A DNA stretch of 64,000 nucleotides from Phocoena phocoena (Eukaryota > Chordata > Mammalia > Artiodactyla > Phocoenidae), in NCBI RefSeq assembly GCF_963924675.1, contig NC_089219.1, positions 145,286,288 through 145,350,287 of the forward strand, in the 5' to 3' direction. Within the stretch, counting starts at the first letter, position 1, and each line of letters opens with the position of its first letter. The notes below the pieces were generated by a model. The model was given only the letters and a program-made list of their open reading frames with translations. It was not told the DNA's origin and ran no database searches. The position numbers and the translations under genes are program-made. Positions 37,266 to 49,400 of the stretch are shown here, one piece after another.

Positions 37266-37814
37266 CTATCCTGTATGGGACTCTCTGCACTTCCTGGACT
37301 TGATTGACTCTTTCCTTTCCCATATTAGGGAAGTTTTCAACTGTAATCTCTTCAGATATTTCCTCAGCCCCTTTTTTTTCTCTTCCTCTTCTGGGACCCA
37401 TATAATTCGAAAGTTGGTGCGTTTAATGTTGTCCCAGAGGTCTCTGAGACTGTCCTCAATTCTCTTCATTCTTTTTTCTTTATCCTGCTCTGCGGTAATT
37501 ATTTCCACTATTTTATCTTCTAGGTCACTTCTCTGTTCTTCTGCCTCAGTTATTCTGCTATTGATTCCTTCTTGAGAATTTTTAATTTCATTTATGGTGC
37601 TGTTCATCATTTTTTGTTTGCTCTTTAGTTCTTCTAGATCCTTGTTAAACGTTTCTTGTATTTTCGCCATTCTATTTCCAAGATTTTGGGTCATCTTTAC
37701 TGTCATTACTCTGAATCCTTTTTTAGGTAGACTGCCTATTTTCTCTTCATTTGTTTGGTCTGGTGGGTTTTTACCTTGCTCCTTCATCTGCTTTGTGTTT
37801 CTCTGTCTTCTCAT
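37266..37814 (-). pseudogene. L1 ORF1 fragment
   Basis: A 182-residue open frame starting MRRQRNTKQMKEQGKNPPDQ and continuing through a long coiled coil, then the start of the RNA-binding RRM-like domain. ORF1p is an RNA-binding trimer that coats L1 RNA. The frame ends early compared with the usual 330 or so residues because of a frameshift near 37,270. Confidence 0.8.
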
Positions 37815-38439
37815 TTTGCTTAACTTACTGTGTTTGGGGTCTCCATTTCACAGGCTGCAGGTTCGTAATTCCTGTTGTTTTTGGTGTCTGCCCCCAGTGG
37901 GTGAGGTTGTTTCAGTGGCTTGTGTAGGCTTCCTGGTGGAGGGGACTGGTGCCTGTGTTCTGCTGGATAAAGCTGGATCTTGTCTTTCTGGTGGGCAGGA
38001 CTGCATCCGGTGGTGTCTTTGGGGGTGTCTGTGACCTTCTTATGATTTTAGACAGCGTCTCTGCTAATGGGTGGTGTTGTATTTCTGTCTTGCTAGTTGT
38101 TTGGCATAGGGTGTCCAGCACTGTAGCTTGCTGGTCGTTGAGTGGAGCTGGGTCTTAGCGTTGAGATAGAGATCTCTGGGAGAGAGAGTTTTGCTGTTTG
38201 ATATTACATGGGGCTGCGAGGTCTCTGGTGGACCAATATCCTGAACTCGGTTCTCCCACCTCAGAGGCACAGGCCTGACACCCGGCCGGAGCACCAAGAC
38301 CCTGTCAGCCACACAGCTGGCCTGGAGCCTTCTCCCACAAGGAATGGGAGCTGTTTCACTTTCTCTTGAGCTTCTCTTTAACCAGATAAAAAGGGCCTCT
38401 GAGTTTCTGTTGGTGCAGTCAGAGTTTGCAGTATCTGTG

Positions 38440-38560
38440 TTTTGCTTATTGTCTGTCTCCCTCCTCTAGAATGTGAGCTCCTTAAGGTGTGGATCTTTGT
38501 TTTGTCCACTGCTGTACCCAGTGCCTGACATAACGACTGTTTTCTGGTAAAGACAGGGGT
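38440..38560 (+). repeat. L2 LINE 3' end
   Basis: 'agaatgtgagctccttaagg' followed by 'ccactgctgtacccagtgcc' is the end of L2. The L1 to the left may have inserted into this L2. Confidence 0.65.
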
Positions 38561-39189
38561 TTCTGCCTTAAATGTTCCTTTCTCTAGCCCCACCAGCAGC
38601 CTGCAGGACCACCTTCTGAGAAAGATCAGTGAAAGTACAGTTACTGGAAGTCCAGTTTCCCTAAAAGAGAAGAGCAAAGGTGACATAGTGTCAGGGTTTT
38701 CTAGCATTTGAGCAGCTTGTTTCTATATAGAACTGTTTTCTTGTGAAGTGAATCACCAGAGGATTTGATCACTGAATTATAAATCTCGTGCACCTCCTCC
38801 CCTTGTTCCCCAAAATGTAATCCAGAGTCACTGCGGTAGTAATAGGAAATTGCCAAATCATTTAACTTTTCTTACCATTTCAAAGGAAAAAATACAAATA
38901 AAAAGAAAAGAAGAAAAGGAGTCACTTGAAATGTTTGTTCTTATCTTTTGTTCCTTTTCATTTTTCTTTCTCCTCCTGACTTCGAATAAAATGAACCAGA
39001 AAATATCACAGAAAAGCAAGAAAACAGGCTGTTATTAGAGCCTCCCACTTATTCAGAGGATTTTGGCATTCTGCTTTTGACAAATGAGCTTAGGGCCAGG
39101 GGAGATAATATCACTTGTAAATATAAAATATTTTAAGTTGTTAACATAATAAAACATTTTCCAAAAAGTTTAAAAAAGACAAGTAAAAG

Positions 39190-39413
39190 GGCGCTTCCCT
39201 GGTGGCGCAGTGGTTGGGAGTCTGCCTGCCGATGCGGGGGACGCGGGTTCGTGCCCCGCTCCGGGAGGGTCCCACGTGCCATGGAGTGGCTGGGCCCATG
39301 GGCCGCGGCCGCTGAGCCTCCGTGTCCGGAGCCTGTGCTCCGCAACGGGAGTGGCCACAGCAGTGAGAGGCCCGCATACCGCAAAAAAAAAGAAAAAGAA
39401 AAAGAAAAAAATC
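39190..39413 (+). repeat. CHR-type SINE, short form
   Basis: A plus-strand copy with A-rich tail. The duplication acaagtaaaag (39179-39189) and acaagtgaaag (39414-39424) differs by one base. Confidence 0.95.
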
Positions 39414-39424
39414 ACAAGTGAAAG

Positions 39425-40830
39425 TATTCATAATCCCACCACCACAAAAGAAAAGCTAGAACTTTGGTATATTCCCTTCCAATTTTTTCTCTCATGCATA
39501 CACTTTTTCATCATGGTAAAAAATATACAACATAAAATGTACCATCTCAGCCATTTTAAGTGTACAGTACAGGAGTGTTATGCACATATTTTTTTTAAAT
39601 AAATTTATTTATTTATTTTTGGCTGTGTTGGGTCTTTGTTGCTGCTCGCGGGCTTTCTCTAGTTGTGGTGAGCGCGGGCTACTTTTCATTGCAGTCCGCA
39701 GCCTTCTCATTGTGGTGGCTTCTCTTGTTGTGAAGCATGGTATCTAGGCGTGCAGTCTTCAGTAGTTGTGGCTCATGGGCTTTGTTGCTCCGCGGCACAT
39801 GGGATCTTCCCGGAGCAGGGCTTGAACCTGTGTCCCCTGCGTTGGCAGGTGGACTCTTAACCACTGCACCACCAGGGAAGTCCCCATATATTTTTACATA
39901 TGTGTCATACTTGTACCTTTTGTACCCTGATTTTTTTTCCCTCACTTTACCTCATATCAAATAAATCTTCCATGTAGCCAATTTGTCTACATGCTTGTAA
40001 TTTTAAAGATGCATAATATTCTATCCCATGGTTATAACATACTTTATTTAACTGTTCACCTATAATTGGACATATATGTTGCTAACAGTTTTTCACTCAA
40101 AATATTATTATGAACTTTTAGTTCATACAGTATTTTTCTCTTTAATACTTTCAATGAACTTGACTTTCTAGAAGTTTTCTAGGGAAAACTAAGTCAAAAG
40201 TGATGTCTTGCATGGTTCTTAAAAATTACAATCAAATTGCTTCCCAGTGGTTTGTACCAATTTACAATGATCCCAGTGAAGTATGAGAGTACCAATTTCA
40301 CCACACTCTCACTTTTTCTGTTGCTAATTTAATAGTATAAAACGTTTCTTATTTTAATATGTATTTTTCCTATATCTATTTTCCTTGATTGTTTTCTCTG
40401 TTGGGAAATGCCAGTTCCTGTCACTTGCTCGGTTTACCTTTGGGAGGTTGTCTCAATATTTTTCTTATTCCTTTTCATGGGCTGTATATATAATAGAGAT
40501 TTTAACCCTTTTTCATATTTATTGTGAATATTTTCCCCCAGCTATTGGTTTAAATTTACTTGTTATACTGTCATCTGAAGAAATTTAACATTGTTATACA
40601 GTTCAGATCTTTATCAATGTGGTTTTTCCTATCATCTGTCATCTTAGAATATTCTCTCCGCTTTGTCTTATCCCCAGGGCTTTGATAAAGGATTTAATTC
40701 TGCTTTATCTTCCTGATTTTATTTTCTATATCTAATTATTTCATTCATCCATTTTGATGTAAATGATATGCAGGTTAAATTAATCTGTTCCTTAAATGCT
40801 TACTAGTTAACCAACACTCTTCCTTTAAAT
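39425..40830 (-). repeat. Old L1 (L1M-type), antisense, with SINE insertion
   Basis: Antisense old L1 phrases: 'catacactttttcatcatgg', 'tggtttgtaccaatttacaa', 'atattttcccccagctattg'. Split by a SINE at 39593-39885. Confidence 0.65.
39593..39885 (-). repeat. CHR-type SINE, long form
   Basis: A minus-strand copy from the tail aataaatttatttatttatt to the head ccaccagggaagtccc, inside an old L1. Imperfect acatatttt-like flanks. Confidence 0.93.
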
Positions 40831-42059
40831 ACACTTGAAAAAACCCTTGAATAACTGAGATAGTAAGTAGGTCTATGCCTGTATGAAGAGTTCTTGTGTG
40901 CTGGGGTAGGATTCCAGGCTCCCTGGGGAAAGTATAGTCCCAAAGGACTTAGGATGTGGTGTGGTTCAGTGAGAACACAAAAGGAGCAATAACCAGAATG
41001 AAGTGTGGGAGTGCCCCTAAATGTCCTTGCGTTTTCACCATGCTCATCCCTTCCCCATTTTGGGGAATGACTGCATTTCTAAAAATTAAAGACCACTTGA
41101 CCCAGAGGTTTTCCTATCTTGTTAGAGTCCTGCTGAGTTTCCAAGAATGAGGGCTCTCAGTTGACCTACAGCAGTACATTTACTAATCACTCGTGCATGG
41201 AGCCTGTGCTAGGCACATTGTGTGTGCCTGTGTAAGAGGCAGAATAATAGCCCCAGGACAATCATGAGTTATGCTGTGAGAAGAAAACGATAAAAGGGAG
41301 ATGAGAAGAGAAAGCTAGGTAGATGTAGAGATGGCTCCGCTGTGCAGCCTTAATGGTGTGGGGTGCGGCACTGTCCCTGTGAAGGGCTGTGCCCGCCCTC
41401 CATCCTCCTGCCGCCGCTGTGCACCTCTACCCTCCTCTCAGTTGGTCGAAGCCCCTGCACACACAGACAAGACTCTCCACTTGCTTCCCTGCCCTCGGCC
41501 AGGCTGCATCTCAAAGCTTTTGCAAGGGTCTTAATCCTGGCGGAGAGCCACGTGCACTAGACTGGGAGTCAGAAGTGCCCGCCCCCACTCCCCCCCACCC
41601 CACCCCATCTACACTGCTGTCCAAGAGCCTGGAGCCTGAAAGCTTAAGCGACTACACTCGGAAGGCAAGTCTGACCTCCTGGTTCTGGTTCCCACCCGCC
41701 CACCCAGGTTCGCGGTTATCTTTCCTTCCCGGTGCTCACAGTAAGGCAGACCACAAACCCATAACCACTTGTTTTTTCTCTGCTGGGACCATGTACAACA
41801 ATGGTCTTGACTTTGCATCTTTTAACTGGCAGGCAGGTGGAGGGAACGCGCCTCAGGACCTCTGTCTCATCCTGTTTGGCATGAAGAAGTCATGCATCTT
41901 AACCTGTTGACAGAGCATCTGCCACTTTAATCTTGAGAAAGAAAAAGGATCTGGTCCATTTAACGTTAGCACGGAGAGTCCAGATCCCCGAACCTGTTAA
42001 ACAGCGACGTTCACCGTGCCAGCTTGGCTCTCGGGGAAGCCCAGCCACTGTTAAATTCC
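40831..42059. other. Intergenic, upstream of the BATF3 CpG island
   Basis: No repeat was recognised with confidence. GC content rises from about 41,330 toward the island. The several short open frames show no known product. Confidence 0.5.
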
Positions 42060-43470
42060 AGGACAATCTCTTCCTCGCCACCCTCCACTGAGGGAATTCA
42101 CCCTCGGGGCCGCCCCGCCTGGCTCCCTCCCACAGCCCTGCGAAGACTGGAGTAGGTGCTCCCCTCAGAAAGGCCCTGGAGTGCCCCGTGGCTCTCAGGG
42201 TGCGCAGTGGGACTCGGTAAAGCCGCTGTCCCCTCCCGGGGACAGCGCATCCCGGGCAGGGCAGCGGGGGGCCGCGGAAGGAGCGAGAGTGGCGCGCGCG
42301 TGACTGATCGCGGCGGAGAAAATCCCCCGAGACTGTGACCCCTGCGCTGGGGGAAGGCGGGGCCGATGCGCAGGAAGATGCAGTGATGGGACCGGGAAAA
42401 AAAAACACCAACCCCAAACCACCCGCTTGTGTTTCTCAACCCGAGTTCTCCGAGAGCGGCCGAAAGACCCCAGAAGCTGCGCCGCACCTCCTCGACCCCC
42501 ACCCGCCCAGCCTCGCTTCTTGTGGGTGGGCTTCGCGCTCCCTCCCGGGTTTCGGAGTCACCACGTGACTTCCACGAAGAGTGAGGCCCCAGCGGAAAGC
42601 CACCACAGGGGTGGTATTTGGGACCCCGAGGTGCGGCGAGAGGGCGGGGAGAGGAGGAAACGAGGCGGGGGTGGGAGGAGGGGGCGGGGCGGACTTGGGG
42701 ACGGGAAGGACGGCGGGCTTGGACTGGGGGGTGGGGAAACCCGGGCGTTGCGCAGCGGGCGCTGGAGCCGGGAAAGCGAGAAGCCCGAGGGGGCGCGGCA
42801 GAGGCGGCGGCCGGCAGGTGCTGGGGCGCGGGGATGCCGGTGGCTGGAGAGAGCCGGTAGGCAGCTCCCCGCGTGCAGGGCGCGCCGGGCCGCGCGGCCG
42901 CTCCTCTGCTAGGCTGCGCGGCGGGGCGGGCCGGGCCGGGCCGGAGAAGCGCGCGGCATGTCGCAAGGGCTCCCGGCCGCCGGCAGCGTCCTGCAGAGGA
43001 GCTTCGCGGCTCCGGGGAACCAGGCGCAGCCGCAGGTAGTGAACTAGAGGCTCGGGGAGGACCGCGGGCGATGCGGGGGTGGGCGCGCCTGGGGGCGCGA
43101 GGAGGTGGGTGCCGGGGTTCCTGTGTGGCGACCACTGAGTGCAAGGGTGGAGGGCGCTGCGGGAGCTAGACGCGAGCGGTGTGGGGTCCGCGGGGGCGGG
43201 CCAGGGACCCTGGCGTGCGCCTCTGCCCTGCCGCCCCCGCGCACGCACGGTGCCCGGGGCGTCCGGGATGGTGACTGGGCTCCTGAGCCTGGGAGGGGGA
43301 GAGGCCAGAGGGCGCCGTCGCCTGGTAGGGCTGGGCACTGTCCACGCTCCCCCGCACGTGGGGTCCCCGCTGCCTTGGGCGTCGCCATCCATGCGCCGCC
43401 GCCCGCTGCCACCCCACCGCCGGAGCGCGTGGTCCTTCCCCCTCGCTCCGAGCGGGGGCCAAGGTGTGGA
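42060..43470. promoter_or_regulatory. BATF3: CpG island / BATF3 promoter and first exon
   Basis: About 1.4 kb is strikingly GC- and CpG-rich against an AT-rich background. It contains several GC boxes (gggcggggc type, 42650-42700 and 42920-42945), an E-box CACGTG at 42562-42567, and the BATF3 start codon at 42958. No TATA box is evident near the expected start of transcription, as is usual for CpG-island promoters. Long open frames on both strands here come from the lack of AT-rich stop codons. Confidence 0.85.
42958..43035 (+). CDS. BATF3: BATF3 coding exon 1
   Basis: This exon has 26 codons, starting MSQGLPAAGSVLQRS and ending NQAQPQ at the donor CAG/gtagtg. It lies inside the CpG island. 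The N-terminus is nearly the same as human as I recall it. The Gln/Pro repeat at the exon end is shorter. Confidence 0.95.
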
Positions 43471-46400
43471 GAGGGGAAATTCCGCTACAAGGGGAAACTC
43501 GTGCCCAAGCACTCCCAACATCTACCGGCTGCCTCCCGAATGGCCTAGCGGTGCGAGGTAGGGGCCAGAAGTAGGCGGACTCCACCCTCAGAACTGGTGG
43601 AAAGCTCTTGGCTGGCGCTCGGTCCTGTACGCTGTCCACCACCACGTTTACAACCGCGTACTGGGGAAACTGACACAAAGTTGCCCGCAGGGACTGCAGT
43701 ATGAGAACTTCCCGCTCTGCTGCTCTGGGACTGAGTCTTTTCATGGTTATGCCCTTCTTCTCAATTCGGTGCCTGGCACAGGATGTCATCGGGTGACGCT
43801 AGAGAGCCACACATCTGAGTTTAGGCCTGGGCTTTGCCACACACAGGCTGAGTAGCCTTGGGCAATTTGCTCAACCTCTCTGAACCTCAGTTTCCCCACG
43901 TGTAAAATCAATATAACAATATCAACTTCTCATGATATTTATGAGAACTAATTGAGATGTGGTTAATAATACATGAATATCTCAACAGTTTGCTCCCCTC
44001 TTTCCATCTTTTTTTTTTTTTTTTTTTGCGGTACGCGGGCTTCCCACTGTTGTGGCCTCTCCCATTGCGGTGCACAGGCTCCGGACACGCAGGCTCAGCG
44101 GCCATGGCTCACGGGCCCAGCCGCTCCGCGGCATGTGGGATCTTCCGGGACCGGGGCACGAACCCGTGTCCCTGCATTGGCAGGCGGACTCTCAACCACT
44201 GCGCCACCAGGGAAGTCCTCAGGATAACTCTTGAAGGATTTGACCAAGTGTGGTTAAATCTCATATACAGCCTAGAGCTTTCAAGACACATCATAAATTT
44301 GCTTTCTCATTCGCCCTGACCTGTGTGTGAAACAAAACGTCAGTCAGACATTGTTCAAAGGAACCTATTGTTGTGGCGTTCAGGATCACGTGGTATGTTG
44401 GGAGAGTTACGTGGTTGCAGTTAGTTATCAGCGTAATGGTGATTTGTACACAGTCTCAAAAGTACCTGTTTGCAAACATTTTAGAAATATGTTTTAGAAA
44501 TGATGCTTCCTATATACAAGAAACCAAAGTGGTTAACTAGGGGTCTGCTTTTCAATGTTTTATTCTTTCTAATTTTTCAACTATGTAGATGTTTTACCAA
44601 CTAAAAATTTTAAATGATATCTTCTAAATTAAAAAAAAAAAAAAGTACCTGTTTGTGTGTAGTGGCAGAAGCCCTGGCCCACAGCAAGTCCCAGATAGCA
44701 GCTGCCTTCTGCCTTTCCCGTCCTCAGACGAGCACCAACACCACACCTCTTCCAGGCACAGGCCCTGCAGGGGAGAGGTTTGAGAACGTTGGTTTGGAGT
44801 CCAGCAGACCTGAGTTCCACTTCCTGTTCTCCCCGCTACTAGCTGTGATACCTGGAGCAAGTTCCTCAGCATCTCCGAGTTTCTTATTCCTCATCTTTTA
44901 GACAGCGGTCCCACCACACATTTCTCAGGGTGGCGACAGGGGTTAACAGCTAGCACAGTCATAGCGCATGGTGAGTGCTCCTCGACGTGGGGCCACTGTT
45001 ACCCCATTGATGTAGCAGCAAGCACTGCTGTGGCTGCAAAGAAAATGGTGACGCTCCATAAGCAATGCTGGGTGAAGACAAAGGGCAGGGAAGGTGAGGC
45101 GAGGGGCCTCAGCATCACACCTGACCAAACCTTCCCCCCCAGAGCCCTGAGGATGATGACAGGAAGGTCCGAAGGAGGGAAAAAAACCGAGTTGCTGCTC
45201 AGAGAAGCCGGAAGAAGCAGACCCAGAAGGCTGACAAACTCCATGAGGTGAGAGTGTGGTTAGGGCAGAGCCATGCAAGGGCCACGGCAAGGAGTCATCC
45301 TCCACCCTTGCACTGTGGTGGACCTAAGGTCACACCCTGGTCCTCACCAGTTCGGCCACATGCACGTCTAATTCTGCTGTGTCCTTCCAGCCCAGTGTTC
45401 TGAGTCTTCACTCACTGGTGTCTTCATTTCTCCCTCACTGGTTGCATCTCACACTCAAGTTTCCTTTATTACAAAATAAAGAACCCACCTTTTGATCCTG
45501 ATTCCCTTTCAAGCTAGCGCCCCATTTCTTTTCTTTCCTTCTTTTATTCCCCTGCTTATTAAAAAGAGACCTGCTGTCTCCATGTCCTCAGTTCCTGTTT
45601 ATTCCCCAGTCCTCTGTGGTATCGTTTCTGCTCCCCCAACACACATACATGCACACACGCACATGCACACTTCCTACAGAAGCTGCCCTGCTGAGGCCAC
45701 TAGTGCCTGGCACTGCCTGGTCCAGGGACCTCTTTCTAGTCCCCTCATCCTTCGCCTTGCTGGCTCCTCTGACACCACTGATCCTCGCCTTCTTGAAACC
45801 TTCTTTCAAGGTCTTTAGCTTCTAAAAGACCAATTTCCTGTTTCTCCTGACCCTCTTCACCACTTTTTTCTTAGTTTCTTTGTTCACTTTTCTACTTCTG
45901 TCTGTTTTCTTAAATGTTGGTGCTGACCAGGCTTTCAGACTCTGCCCTTTTTTCTTCTCACCCTGGAAGACTTAATCTGTTCTGCCAACGTCAGCTCCCA
46001 ACATCACTTACTCTCAGGTAGGCATCGATTGCTCCAAGACCTCTGGCCCTAACCCCACATCTCCAGTGTCTGCTTAGATACCTCCAAAGGGGTCGCCACA
46101 GGCTCCTCAGCTACAGCATGACCGTGATAGCGTGTCTGTTCACCCTGAGACTTGCTCTTCTCACTGTCATCAAATTGTAGCTAATGGAGCTAACTAACCA
46201 TCTATCTTATCACCCAAATCAGGAACCTGAGCTTTATTCTAAACTCTTCCATTTTCCTCTATCCCTGTGCATAATCCCACATAATCTCACAGTCAATACA
46301 TGGGAACTGACGTCGAAGGCATCCCAGGATCTGTCCAAGGAATTGATGGCATTCCCATGCTCTTGTCTTTGCACAGGGTTGGTGTGAATATTAAGGGTTT

Positions 46401-49400
46401 TAGTTCAGCTCTCTCCTGCCACACTTTCTGGCCATAGATTGTCTCAGCAAGGCCAGTCTGAGGGGCATTGATAGCACAGGAGACTCTGAGGTGTTATGAG
46501 GGGGAAATGACAGTCTCTAAAAACCCCTTCACACTGAGCAGAGAACAGATTTAGAATGCACAGGCTCCAGGGAGAGGTGACCCACTGATATAAATTCACA
46601 GAGGGCCATAGATTATAAATATTACGTTCTTTCTTGAAAGTAGGAAGTCTGGGCTGTAGAAAGAGACTAGGATCTTCAGACCAGGGTCAGGGAAGGTCTG
46701 TCCCAGCCGGGATTAGTTCTGTAAAATTTCCACAGAGGAATTGGGGTGCCCTTTGCCTCCTTTCTTCCCTCCCCCTTGCTCCTGAAGCAAGCCTGGTTCT
46801 AGCTTCATGCTACCAAATAACCCCCAGAGGGGACTTGTGGCTTGGTCAGTGCAAGGCCCTATGTTCAGAACACATGTGCTAGCAGGACCCTTCCTCTCGA
46901 GGAACTTCTAGTTGCAGCCACGTGCATCAGTATCAAAACACACTAGAGAACACTTGGTTTTAACTCCCAAGTGATTATGTGTGTGGAGGTGACTAAATGA
47001 CTTGGACAAGACCTTTCATGGAGCAAGGTCGAGTAGATTCGTTCAACAAATATTTATCGAGAGCCACCGCAGGCAAGGCATTGCCACTGGGTCACAAGGA
47101 GAGGATTAAGATCTCATTCCTGTCCTTGGGAGGCATGAGTCTCAAGGAAAGTATATTCGTTTCCTATGGCTGCTGTAACAAATCATGACAAATTTGGTGA
47201 CTTAAAACAACACAGATCTATCTTATCTCACAGCTTTGGAGGCCAGGCATATGAAATGGGTCTCACTGGGCTAAAATCAAGGTGTCAGCAGGGCTGCATT
47301 CCTTCTGGAGGTTCTGCAGAGGAATCCGTTTCTTGCCTTCTCGAGTTTCTAGAGGCTTCTGTATTCCTTGGCTTGTTGGTCCCCTTCCATTTTCAAAGCC
47401 AGCACTGGCCAGTTGAGTGTTTCTCATCCTGCGTCACTCTGACACTGTTGCTGTTGTTACATCTCCTTCTCTGCTTCCTCTTTCCCTAACACTCTCATGA
47501 TTACACGGGGCTTGCCTGCATAATCTGGGATAACCTCCCTCTTTGAAGGTACTCAACTTAGTCACGTCTGCAAAGCCCCTTTGGCCATGTAAGGTAACAT
47601 ATTCACAGGTTCCAGAGATTGCGTGTAAACATCATGGGGGCTGGCGTTATTCTGCCTACCACAAACATAAATACTTTACTACAGTGTCACAAAAAGATGG
47701 GTCTCTCTCAATTTCTGTCATTGTTGGATTTGGTAATGAAATGAACTAGATTTCCGGGAAATTTAGGGGTGATTTGCCACATTTACTCCTGCCTAATCCC
47801 TCTTAGAATGGTGGGTGGAGGGCCCTTCATAGGATTCTTAGCTTGTTCTGCTGTCCATAAACATAACTGTGCCAGTTGCCCTTTCCAGAAGAGGGCCGAC
47901 TAATCTGACACCCAGTCCCTCCACAGAAGAACACGCCCTTCTCCTCTTTCTCTGTGGAGCTACAGGAATGGATTAGGATCACACACCACTGGCAGATCAC
48001 CTCAGCAAGGCCAGTTTTGTTGGGAAACACAGTATCAAGGAGGCCAGGACAGTGGTTCCATCCATACACAGGCCCCAAAGCAGAAGTCCACCTTTTACCG
48101 TCACTAGCTACACACAAGTGTCATTGGTCACTGGTGTCAGTAGTCACTTTGGTGACTAGTTTTTAAATTTTGAAAAACATCTACATATTGAGAGTGGGAT
48201 GTCTGGTTAAAAAATGTGGTGATGAATAATGTTACTGTGCTCCAGTGAGCTGCAGGCAGAGGACTTAGCGCCCTGCTTTGGGTCACAGATGAAAGCCCCT
48301 CAGGCTCCCTGGGGCTCCCAGGACACATCTAGGTTGGGAAAAGTAAGAGCCAGACACAGTGCATGGAAACCTTCTCCTCAGACTTGGAATGAGGCCAGCT
48401 CGTTGGGAGACACCGAAGGGCACAGAAAACTGCCACCTGGTAGCCACGACTGCCCACTACTCCCTGGGGAGCTGAGCCCATCATGAGGGCTTTGAGTAAA
48501 TGTAAAATAGGTAGCTAGTGGGAAGCAGCCGCACAGCCCAGGGAGATCAGCTCGGTGCTTTGTGTCCGCCTAGAGGGGTGGGATAGGGAGAGTGGGAGGG
48601 AGACACAAGAGGGAAGAGATGTGGGGATATATGTGTACATATAGCTGATTCACTTTGTTATACAGCAGAAACTAACACACCATTGCAAAGCAATTATACT
48701 CCAATAAAGATGTTTAAAAAAAAAAAGGGCTTTGAGTAAAGCCCTTATCCCATAAATTCCTCTATCCTATACTGTGGGCTAGCATTGCTAAATATCTCCA
48801 AGTAACTCGAGCTCTTTATTTGCCTTTCCTGAACACCATGAAGGGGAATATTTAGAGCAAGACATGTTTAAAATTCCCACTTCCTCTCCTGCCCACTCAG
48901 TTCTTGAGCCTCTCTCACCTCCAACATCCAGAAAATCCTCCTCCAGTCCCAGCTGTTACAAGTCTCTCAGCTGCCTTCTTCCTCCCCCAGCTCTCCATCC
49001 CCAAAGCCGGGGGACTATCCATCAGGGCAGAACCCCCTTGGAGGGCAGGGCGGGAGGAGAAGCTGAGCAGGCCAAGCCAGAGAGAGACTGGGGTCACTCT
49101 TCAGAGATGTCTGAGTTTCCCCCTCAGGGTGGTGGCTGCCAAAAGTCGCCCCGCAGAGATGAGAAGCAGTTCCTAGTGTGTATCTGTGCACCTCACTGTT
49201 CACTGTGGCTTTTCGAGTTTTCCCTTCAAGGCACTCACCCTTCTCATGGAGACTTTGACCCGTATTCATCTCTGAATATTAGGCACGTGGCCCGGGTGCA
49301 GATTCACAAATGGGAACCCAAGAAAACAGTCCAGGTCTCTAAGCCCAGTTGAAAGTGTCTCAGAAGTGGGTCACACTGGTTCAAGCCAGGCACCCAAAGG

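Larger units (their letters stand above)
32975..38370 (-). repeat. Nearly full-length L1 LINE, inactive, minus strand
   Basis: About 5.4 kb, reading right to left: 5' UTR (about 38370-37815), ORF1 (from 37814), ORF2 endonuclease (about 36700-36050), reverse transcriptase (35641-33821 region) and 3' UTR with tail at 32975. Frames are broken by several indels. Compared with the L1 at 8798-11508, at least two deletions are visible (near 33330 and near 34783). The second removes the FADD catalytic loop. It lies 4.6 kb upstream of BATF3. Confidence 0.9.
43036..45142 (+). other. BATF3: BATF3 intron 1
   Basis: The first 430 bases are still CpG island. The rest holds a MIR (43806-43960), a SINE (44009-44218) and a second MIR (44795-44985). 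Confidence 0.85.

Noticed and set aside
42436..43521. A 361-codon open frame on the minus strand, and others of 100-350 codons on both strands, around the BATF3 first exon.
   Set aside because: They lie in a CpG island where AT-rich stop codons are rare. The products are low-complexity Pro/Arg/Ala/Gly, they overlap each other in several frames and match no protein I know.
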